Origin: Cercis canadensis
Taxonomy: Eukaryota; Streptophyta; Magnoliopsida; Fabales; Fabaceae
DNA: 64,000 nt
Direction: 5' to 3'
NCBI GenBank assembly: GCA_003255065.1
Contig: QAOA01005762.1
Span: forward strand, 124,001-188,000
A program made the translations under genes and the position numbers. Below, piece after piece: positions 48,207 through 58,944 of the stretch. The notes beneath the pieces are model-generated. The model searched no databases and was not told the origin of the DNA. It was given only the letters and a program-made list of their open reading frames with translations. The stretch's first letter is position 1; each line of letters begins with the position of its first letter.

Positions 48207-48215
48207 CTATATAGT
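48207..48215 (+). promoter_or_regulatory. TATA box candidate for RALF gene
   Basis: CTATATAGT lies 43 bp upstream of the RALF start codon, implying a very short leader. Confidence 0.45.
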
Positions 48216-48257
48216 GCTTCTAAGTGGAAGCAAAACATTTGAAGACTGAGAAAGAAA

Positions 48258-48608
48258 ATGGACTCAAGATCTGCCATTAGACTTATGAGTTTCTGCTACT
48301 TAATGCTTCTTAGCTTTATGTATTTCAGCAGCACTGTATCTTCGTTGACCAGTCAAGCACAATCATGTAATGGTTCCATAGCTGAATGCAATGAAGAAGA
48401 TGAACTGCTCATGGAATCCGAAATAAGCCGAAGATTTTTGGAGCAGAAGAAGTACATTTCTCCAGGAGCTCTGAGGAGAGACAAGCCAGTTTGTAATGGT
48501 GGTGCTAGTGGTGAAGCTTATAGTAAAACTGGTGGTTGTCTTCCTCCTCCCTCAAATTCACCAGATAGAGGTTGCTCTAAGTATTATCGTTGTAGGTCTG
48601 ATTCTTGA
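48258..48608 (+). CDS. RALF peptide precursor (RALF32-like)
   Basis: An intronless prepropeptide of 116 residues. Residues 1-33 include a hydrophobic secretion signal (FCYLMLLSFMYF). The propiece has SCNGSIAECNEEDELLMESE, usual in RALFs, and SEISRRFLEQ gives the RRXL motif cut by the subtilase S1P. The mature part, starting near KKYISPGALRRDKPVC, has four cysteines in the RALF spacing (PVC, GGC, GCS, RCRSDS) and ends RGCSKYYRCRSDS. Secreted RALFs act through FERONIA-family receptor kinases to alkalinise the apoplast and tune growth. The conserved YISY has become YISP, as I recall for RALF32. Its place beside SBP, the methyltransferase and the GT47 gene also fits RALF32. A SINE lies 18 bp past the stop codon, after its target duplication. 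Confidence 0.93.
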   Translation: MDSRSAIRLMSFCYLMLLSFMYFSSTVSSLTSQAQSCNGSIAECNEEDELLMESEISRRFLEQKKYISPGALRRDKPVCNGGASGEAYSKTGGCLPPPSNSPDRGCSKYYRCRSDS

Positions 48609-48638
48609 TTGAAGCTTGGTTTATAGTAAGATCTTATG

Positions 48639-48752
48639 CTTTTTTTTTTTTTTTTTTGTTTTTGTACTTTGGCTATAACTCTGGGTTCGAACACAGAACC
48701 CACAAGTTTTGAGAACGATTTCAATAACACTCAATCACAAACGGTTAATTTG
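48639..48752 (-). mobile_element. Short SINE in RALF 3' flank, 13-bp target duplication
   Basis: GTAAGATCTTATG stands perfectly on both sides (48626-48638, 48753-48765). On the minus strand the insert begins AAATTAACCGTTTGTGATTG, contains the polymerase III B box GTTCGAACCC, and ends in a poly(A) tail. Length is 114 bp. The perfect duplication indicates a recent insertion into what is probably the RALF 3' UTR. Confidence 0.88.
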
Positions 48753-48977
48753 GTAAGATCTTATGTTGTTTGATGAAACATGGTTCATCTCAACTTTCTA
48801 TCTTGTACATTTAATTCCCAGATGGAGAATTTTGAATTCATGAACCCTTTTGGAGTAATTATCTAATGTCAATGATTGTTCATGGATTCATTTTATTTAA
48901 CTACTAGAAAGTTAGAAACTTACTGCTGAAATACTATCAACTTTCTCGTCTAGATCTGATGAGATCTCACTATTTTT

Positions 48978-49450
48978 TTTAGGTTTATTTTGGGAGTTTG
49001 ATAAGAGGGAAAAGAAAAAGGAGAGGAGAGAAAAGAGAGGAAAATGAATGGAAGGGAAAATGAGAGATTTTTCTCCCATTTGTTTGGATTATTAAAATGA
49101 GCAAAAAAAAAAAAAGAAAATAAAAGGAAAAGTCCTATTGTAAAATATTTTTATTAATTTATCCTTTATTATTAAAATAGACATATTTAATATAAAATTA
49201 ATTAAATAATATAATACACTTATTTCTTTTTCTCTCTAAAGAGGTATAATAATCATTTTAACATATTTCATCTCCAAACCCCCTATTTTGGAGAAACACG
49301 AAAATGGTTAAAAAAAGAAATGCGGGAGTTACATTTTACCCACCGGTCTTCTCTCATTTTCTAAGATAAATCTTTCAAACAAGGGACATGAGAGCTTTAT
49401 TCCTCTCCTCTAATTTCTTTTCCCTTTCAAAGTAACTCAAACAAACCTTT
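48978..49450. mobile_element. Foldback MITE with purine-rich arms
   Basis: The left arm AGGTTTATTTTGGGAGTTTG, then GAGGGAAAAGAAAAAGGAGA, is mirrored at the right by sequence reading back AGGTTTGTTTGAGTTACTTT, then GAAAGGGAAAAGAAATTAGA. The centre is AT-rich and non-coding. Confidence 0.65.
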
Positions 49451-50496
49451 ATACTTCGTTTGTTTGTATGGATAATTGAAATTTTCGAGAAATTTTTTTC
49501 TTTAAAACATGATAATATATACTGTGTTAGGATATATGACATTAAAGGATGCTGAGTATATTATATTTAACCATTCAGTAACTGATTAATTAACTTTAGA
49601 TATACAAAATTTATCCCGAGTTCAGATAACTGTCTAGAATAACAACTAGGTTCTAAGAAAATTGCAGAATGGATTAATACCAATCTGGTTTCACCTATTA
49701 CAGTCAAAGCATCGACATGAGACTAAAGCTTCGTTAACTGAGCATCTCCACAGAGCAAGCGTAGAGAAAGAGATAAAGAAACTATAGGTGCGAATGAAGG
49801 CACCTCCTTAATTGAATTTACAGTACCATTAGAAAGGGTGTAGGAAGAACCGCGGTGAAGTGTTAATAGTTTCTTTTAACTGTTCTGCTACTGAACAAAG
49901 AAGATAGATCACACTATATATATACTGATAATTGCGAGTTTTAAGCCAATAATATAATATTCCATGGTGATTTGATGACAGTGCTAAATCTGGAAGTCCT
50001 CTAATGGAACGTTATGCTTTACAGTATGCAAGACGTGATACATGACGAAATTGTAGTCCCTTGAACATAATAGCTACATACTACTAAGGGATATTTGCGT
50101 TAGGCACCTGCTAGGAAAACATGTGCTTGATGCACTTGAGGGTCAAAAGACTTTTGACCCAAACAAACAGACTAGGAAATCATTTCCCAAAAAACTATAT
50201 TTGCATTATGTATTGAAAAGATAAACTAAGCCCAGTCTATGCAGACAGGTACAGCATAAAATAAGGGACAACATTGTCTCTGAATAATACAATCTCTACA
50301 TTCATATTGCAAGAACTGGTCCAACACTAGGGATGCCTCAAATTGGATCTCAAGGGGCAATATGTTGCCATAGCCATACCCCTGTTCCCATTTTCACCTT
50401 TGGGACATATGTTAGGAATAACATGTGGAAGGGCATTAGCTATCTTGGCAAGCAAACCCCATGATGGTTTGGATGATGCAGGAAGAAATACCAGTT
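49451..50496. other. Intergenic, no gene seen
   Basis: AT-rich. The right part (from about 50200) is likely the 3' UTR of the minus-strand methyltransferase gene; nothing else was recognised. Confidence 0.5.
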
Positions 50497-53400
50497 CTAC
50501 TTGAACGAAAGCTTCCATACCTCACGCACATTAGACGAACCATCGGCAATTTCAGCAACCATGTTACTAGTCATGACACCTGCATAGATAAAGAGCAATT
50601 AGGACACCGGTATTAATATGCCCATGTGAATGAAATCATATCCTTGATCATTCCTATTAATGAAGTACATAATGAGACCAAAGTCTTGATAATTACAATT
50701 CAAAAAACACATTGTTCCATGTTTTTGCTCCCATTATATGTTCTACATAAAACACCAATCATGTATTCATATAAATTATAATGCAGAACCAAGACAATTA
50801 AAGCTTGGTATTCTTATTGCAAGTTTGCAACAGGAAGGACTTTGCAGACCTAAGACATGACCTCTGGCTCTAATGCAGACAGTAGCACATAACATACAAA
50901 CTTTCCAAACAAGGGCAAAGTATGCTTCGGCAGGAATGTAATAGCAACTTTTTCCTCCACGTGATGCACATTAATCCAAGGGGGCAGGGAAGAAATGAAC
51001 AAAACATATTATCGTTATGCTTCTCAATAGACTATGTAAACAAACATCAGGACGAGCTCACCATCTTTCTCTACTACAGATAAGAATCGTCGACTTCCCC
51101 CACCGACTCCAAAATAATACTTCTTTGCTGCCATGTACACAGCTCCATCAGGATAGCTCAGACACTGTGCATTAAACACTTCAACAGATAAGCAAACCAC
51201 ACATATTTATAAGGAAAAATATACATTCACAGATAAATGTGCCCACATGTATATTGCAGTTGCTCCATACAGGCACAGTTCTCATTCTTGCACACAAATA
51301 AAAAAATACCTTCTTTATAAGAGTGTAGAGGCTTTGGAGACTGTTGATTGAGTAAACTGTCTCTGCCATTAGAATAAAGTCATAACCCACAACTTGATTT
51401 TGTCCTGGACTACAGCCAAGATCCTTCATATCATTACTAACATGAGGAAAAAGTTTATCAATTTCACTCCAGTCACCAGCAAAAAAGCGAACATCTGCCT
51501 TATCACAAATTGCTATTTTTGATGGTGACAGATGAGATTCTCTAGAAAGGTTTGCATTTAGATTAGGAATGGTGAGACAACGTAGGACCTCAGCATTGAA
51601 GTCCTGAAAATGTACTGCAGCGGCCCCCTAATGCAAACAGAATAGACAACATTATCATATGTTTCACTAACTTAAGGTTACTATAATTCAAAGCCAAAGA
51701 AGCACAATTGCACCTCTTGCAATGCAAAAATTCCAGGTAATCCATGACCACATCCAACCTGAAAAACACAAATACTGAGAATAGGTGAGAGATGTCCCAT
51801 TAGTCTATCAAGATCTGCTTGAGGAAATCTTGCATTCAACTCTATCTAAACTGTAGTCAGTTGTCCTAGTCGTAGTGAGGTTGTGAACAAACATTCCATA
51901 TGATAGACCTAAATCTGGTTGGCACCCAAGAAATTCTTATCAGTGTTCCCTCAGTAAAACATCAGATCCAGTATCATATCTGCTCTTCAGCATCATATTA
52001 GTCTTTAAACCCATGGATAACTAGATAAACAAACCACATAACATCTAAGTCACTTAAGAGTTTAGGAAGAAGTGCACTCCACCGGGTTTTACTTTTCAAA
52101 TTTTGATATTCTCCACAAACTCTATGTTTCACTTTTGAATTTTTGACAATCTACCATTTTACAGAAAGCCACAGCCTCAATCCTGAAGAGGTTACAAAGC
52201 TCTTTCAAGTTCCTTTCATTAATTTCCATAAAGAACATGATGTCATTTAAGTATTTGCTCGATCTTCTCAAAAACTCCTATTTTTACCAAAACTCTGTGG
52301 TCCTCATCTATGATGTAATTTACAAAGTACAAGGCCTGAAATTCAAACTTTAGTATCAAGCTGATGTGAACATTTTACACGTGCATGTCTGCATGTTGAT
52401 TTGTGACTAATGCAAAAGCTCCTGCCAAGGGGGTGTCGCAACCAGAAATGAAACTCATATCAAGTTTGGCACTTCACCTGCATTTTACGTTTAGCATTTC
52501 AATCCATAACTAATTGCAGCTCAGTACCTGCTTATATTGAACCATTTAAATTTCATATCCATCTCGTGTAACCTAAAGAAGAAACAGGACACCTTTGTTA
52601 GTCTAATTGTTTCCATACACTCAATTGGCACTTCGCCTGATTTTATGTTTAATTGCTAGGATTTGAAAGTCCACAATATGGTGTAAGCTAAAAGTATAAC
52701 CACATGGAACATGAAAACAGAACTAATGGCATACTATGTAGCAAGAAGTGATGAAGACGATTCCATAGTCCACCTCTCTTCAAAGGATTTTATGGCACTA
52801 ACAACCCATGACATTTTGCATAGCAGTTTTAACATTTTCAATTGAAGATATCCATGCAATTACTATCGGAGGGTTGAAATTTTTCCATGAAAAATTGTTT
52901 GTCCCTAAAGTTAATGCTTTACTAAATGCCCTTGTCTTTATCCCACTATAGGATAAGAACCAAACAGTCCTCAATAAATGCAAGCCTTTAGGTCCTTTAA
53001 ATAAATGTCTTTTCCCCTTTTCCCTTACCTCTCAAACTAAGAACTGAGAAATATAGCCACCAATAGTAGAAAGCTATGGAGAGGAGAACTTTGAAAAGAC
53101 TTGCATTCATTGTGATTCTGATGTTGATCCTTTTGTTTAGAGCAGTGCAAGCAACCATTGATAAGAAATGCTTTCAGAGATGCTATGCAAAGTGCAGAGG
53201 CCGGTTCCGTGCAGTATGTGTCAGTATATGTGAAAAAAAATGCAAGCTACCTCCCTCCAATACCCATGTCAACAATTGCACCCTCGGATGTGCAAGTTCT
53301 GAGTGCAACAATTTCATCCCTGGTATGGAAATAGTTTAAGTTTCATCCTTATTCATTATATACAAGCTGAACTTATGCATAATTGCTTAAGAAGATCCAT

Positions 53401-56400
53401 GCATACATTATGACTTTCTGTCTTGACTGTTAGATTATTTCTTGGCTAGTTTGGCTTTGCAAATTAGATGTGCACCCATAGCTCAGCTTTCTCATCTGTA
53501 AATTTCAATTTTCAATCCTCAGACACAAATACAATCAGGCAATGAAACAGAAAGTATAGATCTAACATTAAAGCAGAAAGCAAAAATTTTAAACTTCCAA
53601 GTTTTTATCTTGTCACTCCTATATTTCCTTTTACTTGCAGAACTTACGTTAATATTAAATTCTCCACACTTTTTTCTTGTTGCTTTTTGCTTATGCATGT
53701 TTTCTGATAATTGCACCCAAAAGAACAAAAAACAAAAGAAGGATGACTTTTTCCTTGCATATATAAACTGTTTTCAACCCTCAATACAAGTTCACAGAGG
53801 ACTATATTTCATGTATATTGAAATAATTTTCCACTCTGACCTTTTAAGAAATTCAATAACCGTGCAGATGTGAACCAAATGGAAGGGTGTTTGGACAGCT
53901 GCTCTGACAAATGCAAGAAAAAGTACTAGAGTGGACTCGGGGGTTTGTTGAAACAGATTAGGGACAAGCTACCTATGAAAATGGAATAAGAATCCACAGA
54001 CCTTTCGTCTCAATTAAGGCTTAAAATATAATGGATTATGGTCTATGGTTATTATGTTGACAAGTTCTCACATTTTCATTTTAGCTTTCTACAAATTCAC
54101 TTACTCAAACCATATTTTCTTGGTTGGATAGAAATGATATCCCAGCTAACAACAAACAAGAACAAGAGGAAAAAAGTAATAGATTCTACATATTTGATTC
54201 ACTTACCAGTTTTAAAATATAATTTCTGAATGATTACTTCAAAAACAATATTTTTCATAATCCTAGCATATATTTTGGATATTTACTGATCAGGATAGAA
54301 AACTTTTCTCTTTCAGTATATCTTATTTATTTTTTATTTTTAAAAAAAGGAAGAAGAAGAATTCATTAAGAGAAAGAAGTGTGCAATGAAGGAGAGCAAG
54401 AAGTCCTCCTACAACAGGAAAACAAAGGAGTCATCAGAAAATACATCAGTTTTCTCTTTCACTATATCAGCTACAACCAAGGATTTGGTCAAACCATGTA
54501 AACTCTAAAAGGAATAATCAGTAACAGAATTCTACTGGTACTTGTTTTCTTCATTTCACTTCACTAAATAGACATTCAATAGAAGACCCATTACCCCAAA
54601 AAAGTACAAATCAAAATCAATCAATTATATCCGATTCAAATGTTGAGCTTATAACACTTATTTCTTATAATATTTTGGACAGAGAATCCCCAAAACTATT
54701 TCAAGAGTATATAACAAAATGTAACTGCCATTACCCACCCACAAAGGAAACTAAAGAAAAAGGAATTTGGTGGAACTGTGGATTGTAAACAATAGATTTC
54801 TTCAGGTTTTACCTTTCAGATTTCTTATTCTTCATATGTTATCTCACCTAACACTTCATAAACACCCACCACCGATTCCATCCTCAAGAGGGACATCAAA
54901 TTCTGTTGACTTTCTTTTATTACTTCTACTGAACAACTTAGTGTGATCAAACTAGTTCCACCATCTTCTCTTGAATATCTTACCTTTAGCTAAAACCTTC
55001 CAGTCCTTATGTTTGATAACTTAACAAAGTTCATGGATTAAAACATCTAAAATTTGACAAAGCAGAGTGTATATGTAAGCCGATTTATGATAACATTAAA
55101 CTTCTCAGGCAGAAATAACAAGTATACATAAAACAAAACTTCCCCAAGAGAGCCTAGTTCAAGAAAATACTGAAAGCCCAGCTATCACATGATACAGTTG
55201 TACTGCCACACATTTTGTTTAAGGAGTAAGGGCTCAAAATAATAGCATTATACACCATGGAGGCCTTTACTGTTTATGTTTCATTCAATCCAACTAATGT
55301 GTGCTAGATTAGGTGTCTGTCTATATGCTAAATCAATACTTAGGCAGATGTTTTCATACCGCATATGTATGCCAATAGGGCAAGACAATCTACAGACAGT
55401 AACATTCAGGGAAGAATCTAAGGAAATATAATCAAATAGACTAGAACCAAAAAAAAGAAAAGAAAAGAAAAACTGAAAGTTTCAAGCAAAACTGGATTCT
55501 TGGAAGCTAAATAAGTCATGGATGGGGGAATTATGTAAAGAGGAAAGGCGGTAAAGGCGAGGAAAAGCCTCTACAAATGGAATTTCCCCCACCCATGAAT
55601 GCAGAATTTAGTCATTGAGTTATTTTGTTATCCGTCTTCAGAAAAACTAAATCTGAGTGTCATTTATAAGACAATATAGAATCACCTGAAAAAGACAAGC
55701 CCACCTCTAAAACTTGCTTCCCCACAAATGAGATAACTCCACTTTTGATATCTGAATTAAGGGCTTTAACTAGGTCTAGTGAACCTTCCCACAGCTTCAG
55801 TCCCCCTGGAATTCAGAACTAAACTTTTTCAACCAAAGTTGCAAATGCTTCAGTTATGAACAAGATTGGAGAAAACCTATGGAGATGAATATAGAAAAGC
55901 TATAAATTAAAAGAAAAAGAAGGTCGCAGTAGAATTTAGGAAATCACAAAAAANAAAAAAAAAAAAAAAAAAAAGGAAAGTACAAAAGAACAAGATATCA
56001 CCACCTTCATATTTTCCTGGGACTAAATCAGAGTTGGATAAACCAAAAACATCTTTTGTGTTGACCCTCCCCTGATAATGAAACACAGAAACACTATTTT
56101 ACTTGTCCATATAAACAAATTTGGCTAACAAGAACCATACAAAATAAAACAGCTATAAAAAAGACATGACAAGCACTCTTTGCAACTTTTCCTATTCCAA
56201 TTTGCTGAAAACATTGTAAATAAGAAACAAAGAAGCTAAAGTTTTCAACTTTGCAATATTTTCAAGAAAGCATGACTGCAAAAGAGATAAACTACCTTTA
56301 GCAAAGTGACCCCATCCAAGTTCACTGACTCCATACTGTGTTTAATGGAAGATGAAACCTATTTTACATGAAACAATAATCCACATGAAAACAAAGCATT

Positions 56401-56635
56401 TCATCAAAAGAAACATTAACAAAAGAAGCAACAAGACAAGGCGCCAAAAAAAAAAAGAAGCAACAAGAAAGAATACCTCAGAGGACAGTACTTCAGTACA
56501 TGGAGGTAGAGGTACAGAAGGAGCTTTTGGAACATCGAAAAACCCGAACCCAGAATTGTTGTTCTCATCATTGGAAGAGAACAATTGAAACGTTTCGAAA
56601 CTTGGTTTCTGAGACTCAGAGTTCGTAGCCATCAT
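50497..56635 (-). CDS. METTL18/HPM1-like histidine protein methyltransferase
   Basis: Minus-strand exons: 56635-56477, 56358-56296, 56071-56005, 55805-55705, 51758-51714, 51627-51310, 51164-51062, 50579-50497. Phases agree and splice sites are GT-AG, giving 312 residues. A Rossmann-fold SAM-dependent methyltransferase: the N-terminus has LVPGKYEGGLKLWEGSLDLV, motif I is LEVGCGHGLPGIFALQ split across the 3.9-kb intron 4, then VHFQDFNAEVLR, FFAGDWSEID, DFILMAETVYS and AKKYYFGVGGGSRRF. Relatives (human METTL18, yeast Hpm1) methylate a histidine of ribosomal protein L3; the plant substrate is inferred from family. ATG codons at 56635 and 56632 are both possible starts. Intron 4 contains an oppositely oriented gene (53076-53929). 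From memory this corresponds to Arabidopsis At4g14000. Confidence 0.9.
52996..53006 (+). promoter_or_regulatory. TATA-like motif of nested gene
   Basis: TTTAAATAAAT lies about 70 bp upstream of the start codon of the nested cysteine-rich gene. Weak evidence, based on position only. Confidence 0.3.
53076..53929 (+). CDS. Small secreted cysteine-rich protein, thionin-like
   Basis: Two exons, 53076-53322 and 53868-53929, joined through GT-AG in phase 1, give a 102-residue protein. A basic start and a hydrophobic segment (LAFIVILMLILLFRAVQA, about residues 9-26) form a signal peptide. The rest has 14 cysteines in short CxxxC pairs: KKCFQRCYAKC, CVSICEKKC, CTLGCASSEC and, in exon 2, GCLDSCSDKCKKKY. 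This resembles plant thionin-like secreted proteins, a diverse group for which antimicrobial roles are suspected; activity of this one is unknown. The second exon restores the last CxxxC pair, which supports the splice model. It lies wholly inside intron 4 of the methyltransferase gene on the other strand. Other cysteine-rich peptide families cannot be excluded. Confidence 0.75.
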
Positions 56636-56949
56636 TGATCGGTGACTTTTTCTCGCGCAGCAGCGCCCAGTAAGTCAAAACCTATGTAAATTGGCTTCAC
56701 CATTTTTTGTTTGGTTTTTTTTGTCAGGAATTTTTTTGGTTTTCCATTTTGGGTTGGGCTGAAAATGTGGAAGGGAAAACCCATTATGACTCACTCAGGA
56801 ATATAAGACAGTTGGCCCAAAATCATTTTGGGTAGAATTTATGGGGAAGAATGGATTTCAAAAAACATAATATTTAGATGTCTTATTCTAGAATTGATTT
56901 GCTAATAATCAGTTCATATTTAAGTTGTATTAGAAAAATCACTTTTTGC

Positions 56950-57178
56950 TAATGGGTTTAGTAAGTAAGAATCGTATTACTTTACTTGTAATGCCTATAT
57001 TCGAATCCTATTGCAAGATGTTCCCTTTTAGTAGGCAATTTATAAATACTATTGTAGAATAGTTCTTTTTTAGTAAGTAATATGTAAGTATCACAATAAA
57101 TCTTTGTTGAGGCTTGTGACATGCCTTGACTTCAGAATGAGATAGCCTCCCTTTATTCTAAACTTTTATTCAGAAAAA
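56950..57178 (+). mobile_element. SINE with about 16-bp target duplication
   Basis: The flanks AAAAATCACTTTTTGC (56934-56949) and AAAAATCACTTCTTAGC (about 57179-57195) are direct repeats with small differences. The body shares ATTCGAATC (B box), AGGCAATTTATAAATACTAT and AGGCTTGTGACATGC with the copy at 46315. It inserted just upstream of the methyltransferase start, outside the coding region. Confidence 0.8.
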
Positions 57179-58051
57179 AAAAATCACTTCTTAGCAAAAA
57201 AGTACTGAAAATTGTTACAATTGAGGGTATATAGTAAAACAAACACAACATTACAGGAATCTAGTTTGCCAGGAAGCAAAAGCTCCGCCAAGGAGCTTGC
57301 ACCAAAAAGCTTTTCTAATGCATTTGAAGTGGTGAAAAGTGATTATTGAGGTTTTGTCAAACAAGTGATTTGAGTCTTTAAATCGATTTTTGGATATAAG
57401 AAGCTATTTTGGAGGGTGCAAAATTGAATCAGTTTGGAGATTATTCTAAACCACCTAGAATTGTTTTTGGGTGGCCAAAATGTAAGAAAATTTGAACTAT
57501 ACATAAAAAAAAATAAAATTAAGTTCATTGTTAGTAAAAAAAAAAATACTATAATTTTGNATAATTTTGACGAAGAATTCTAGCATAATGGAGTGTGCTC
57601 CTAAGGCTAGTTTTCTCACCTTTTTCTTTTGTTTGAATTTTCTCAATTGCAAATATAATCTCTATTTACCTACAGGTAAAAAAAATGTGAATCGAGTAAA
57701 AATTTAGATCATCTATTGGTATAATGTGCAATTAAATAATTTGACATGAAGTAATATGTCATAATTTTTAATGTGCAATTAAATTTTCTCAAAAGAAAGT
57801 TATTAATTAAGGTATAATGATAAAGAAATTTGAAAGACTTAAATCTACATAACATCATCTAATGACCTAAGACTTAGAGTGTGTTTGGATGAGATATTTG
57901 TAGAGTGTATTTGAAATACTAATTTTAAATTACTTTGTTTGTGTAAATTTTTAAGGTATTTTTAAAATTTCAATATATTTTTATAGTGACTTTTAAAATC
58001 GTAATATAGTGTATTTCAAATATACTTAAAATATAGTGTATTTTAAATTCG

Positions 58052-58558
58052 TTTCTTTCTTCAGAGCTCCCGATTCCCCTCCTCCTCCCTCGAGCCTCCA
58101 TTAGACCCAAATCTATCACCGTCGTCGCTGTCAACACAGCCGCCACCGCCACACAGCCACGGCGGCGTGAATTCTTGTCCTTGTCAGCCTCTGTTGTGTC
58201 TAGCACATGGCTTATCCCACTGAGTCCTGCACTTGGTGCTTCAGATGATGAATATGTTAAAGAAACAGAGGATGTGATAAACAAGGTGAGGGCAACACTT
58301 GGGATTGACAAGAACGATCCAAATGTGGCTTATGCAGTGGCTGAGCTAAGAGATAGCTCAAACACGTGGGTAGCCAAGTATAGAAGAGAGAAAGCTCTGC
58401 TGGGAAGGGCTTCCTTCTGGGTCATGTAGTCTGCAATCAATGCAGTTGCAGGGCATTATGTTAGTTTTGGACTAACTGCTCCTATTCCTGCAAAACAAAA
58501 GGCTAGGATTCTAGAGGAAGTCGAAACTGCCGAGAAGGCACTTCTAAGAGGAAGATAA
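58052..58558 (+). pseudogene. Captured PSB27 (photosystem II assembly lipoprotein) fragment
   Basis: One uninterrupted reading holds a transit-peptide-like stretch (IPLLLPRASIRPKSI, then RRREFLSLSASVV with a TAT-like RRR), the lumenal cleavage region SPALGASDDEYV, and the four-helix PSB27 domain (TEDVINKVRATLGIDKNDPN, VAELRDSSNTWVAKYRREKA, then NAVAGHYVSFGLTAPIPAKQ and EEVETAEKALLRGR). A TAG at 58427-58429 replaces the expected tyrosine codon (WVM-stop-SAINAVAG). There is no ATG at the 5' end, so the copy is 5'-truncated. The functional protein helps assemble the oxygen-evolving centre; this copy cannot. Confidence 0.85.
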
Positions 58559-58586
58559 ACCTCCATTCTAGCTCAAGTTCTTGTCC

Positions 58587-58802
58587 ACCTCTGATCTTCG
58601 GCCTAATTTTTACACTTTCCCTCCTATGTTGAAAGCTTGTCCTAATCTAATTGATGGGAAGAAATTACATTGCTAGGTTGTGAAGACGGTTTTTGAGTAG
58701 GATGTGTTTGTTGCTTCTTCCTTGATCCATTTGTATTCATGGTTTGGTGTTTTAGATGTTGCTCACAAATTGTTTGTAGAAATGTCTGTGGGAGATGTGA
58801 GT
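58587..58802 (+). pseudogene. Captured pentatricopeptide-repeat protein fragment
   Basis: The translation TSDLRPNFYTFPPMLKACPN, then LIDGKKLHC-stop-VVKTVFE-stop-DVFVASSLIHLYSWFG, then LDVAHKLFVEMSVGDV matches the repeat pattern of plant PLS-class PPR proteins (organelle RNA processing). Two stops occur in about 72 codons. The source gene is unknown, and the piece is fused directly after the PSB27 3' flank. Confidence 0.85.
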
Positions 58803-58944
58803 TTTGAAATGTTAAAATACTCTTTTTATAATAAAATATATTCAAACAATGTATTTTATAAATTTATGTATTTAAAATGCTACATTTCAATTACATGTAT
58901 TTGAAATTCACAAGAATTTGTCAAATACTCTATCCAAACACAAC

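Larger units (their letters stand above)
57878..58944 (+). mobile_element. Pack-TIR element carrying PSB27 and PPR fragments
   Basis: The ends read AGTGTGTTTGGATGAGATAT (left) and, inverted, GTTGTGTTTGGATAGAGTAT (right), with further inverted similarity (TATTTGAAATA / ATTTCAAATA). CTTAG stands on both sides (57873-57877, 58945-58949), a possible short target duplication. Between AT-rich subterminal regions lies about 750 bp of GC-richer DNA made of two unrelated host gene pieces in the same direction: PSB27 (58052-58558) and a PPR segment (58587-58802). No transposase is present. The TSD length does not settle the superfamily. Confidence 0.75.

Noticed and set aside
50327-50518. 63-codon minus frame overlapping the last methyltransferase exon
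   Set aside because: Different frame from the spliced coding sequence, which ends at the TAG at 50497-50499.
53610-53873. 87-codon plus frame in the intron of the nested thionin-like gene
   Set aside because: It overlaps the intron and shows no signal peptide plus cysteine pattern; the GT-AG splice to 53868 gives a better protein.
58642-58845. 67-codon minus-strand frame over the PPR fragment
   Set aside because: Antisense shadow of the PPR homology, which reads on the plus strand.
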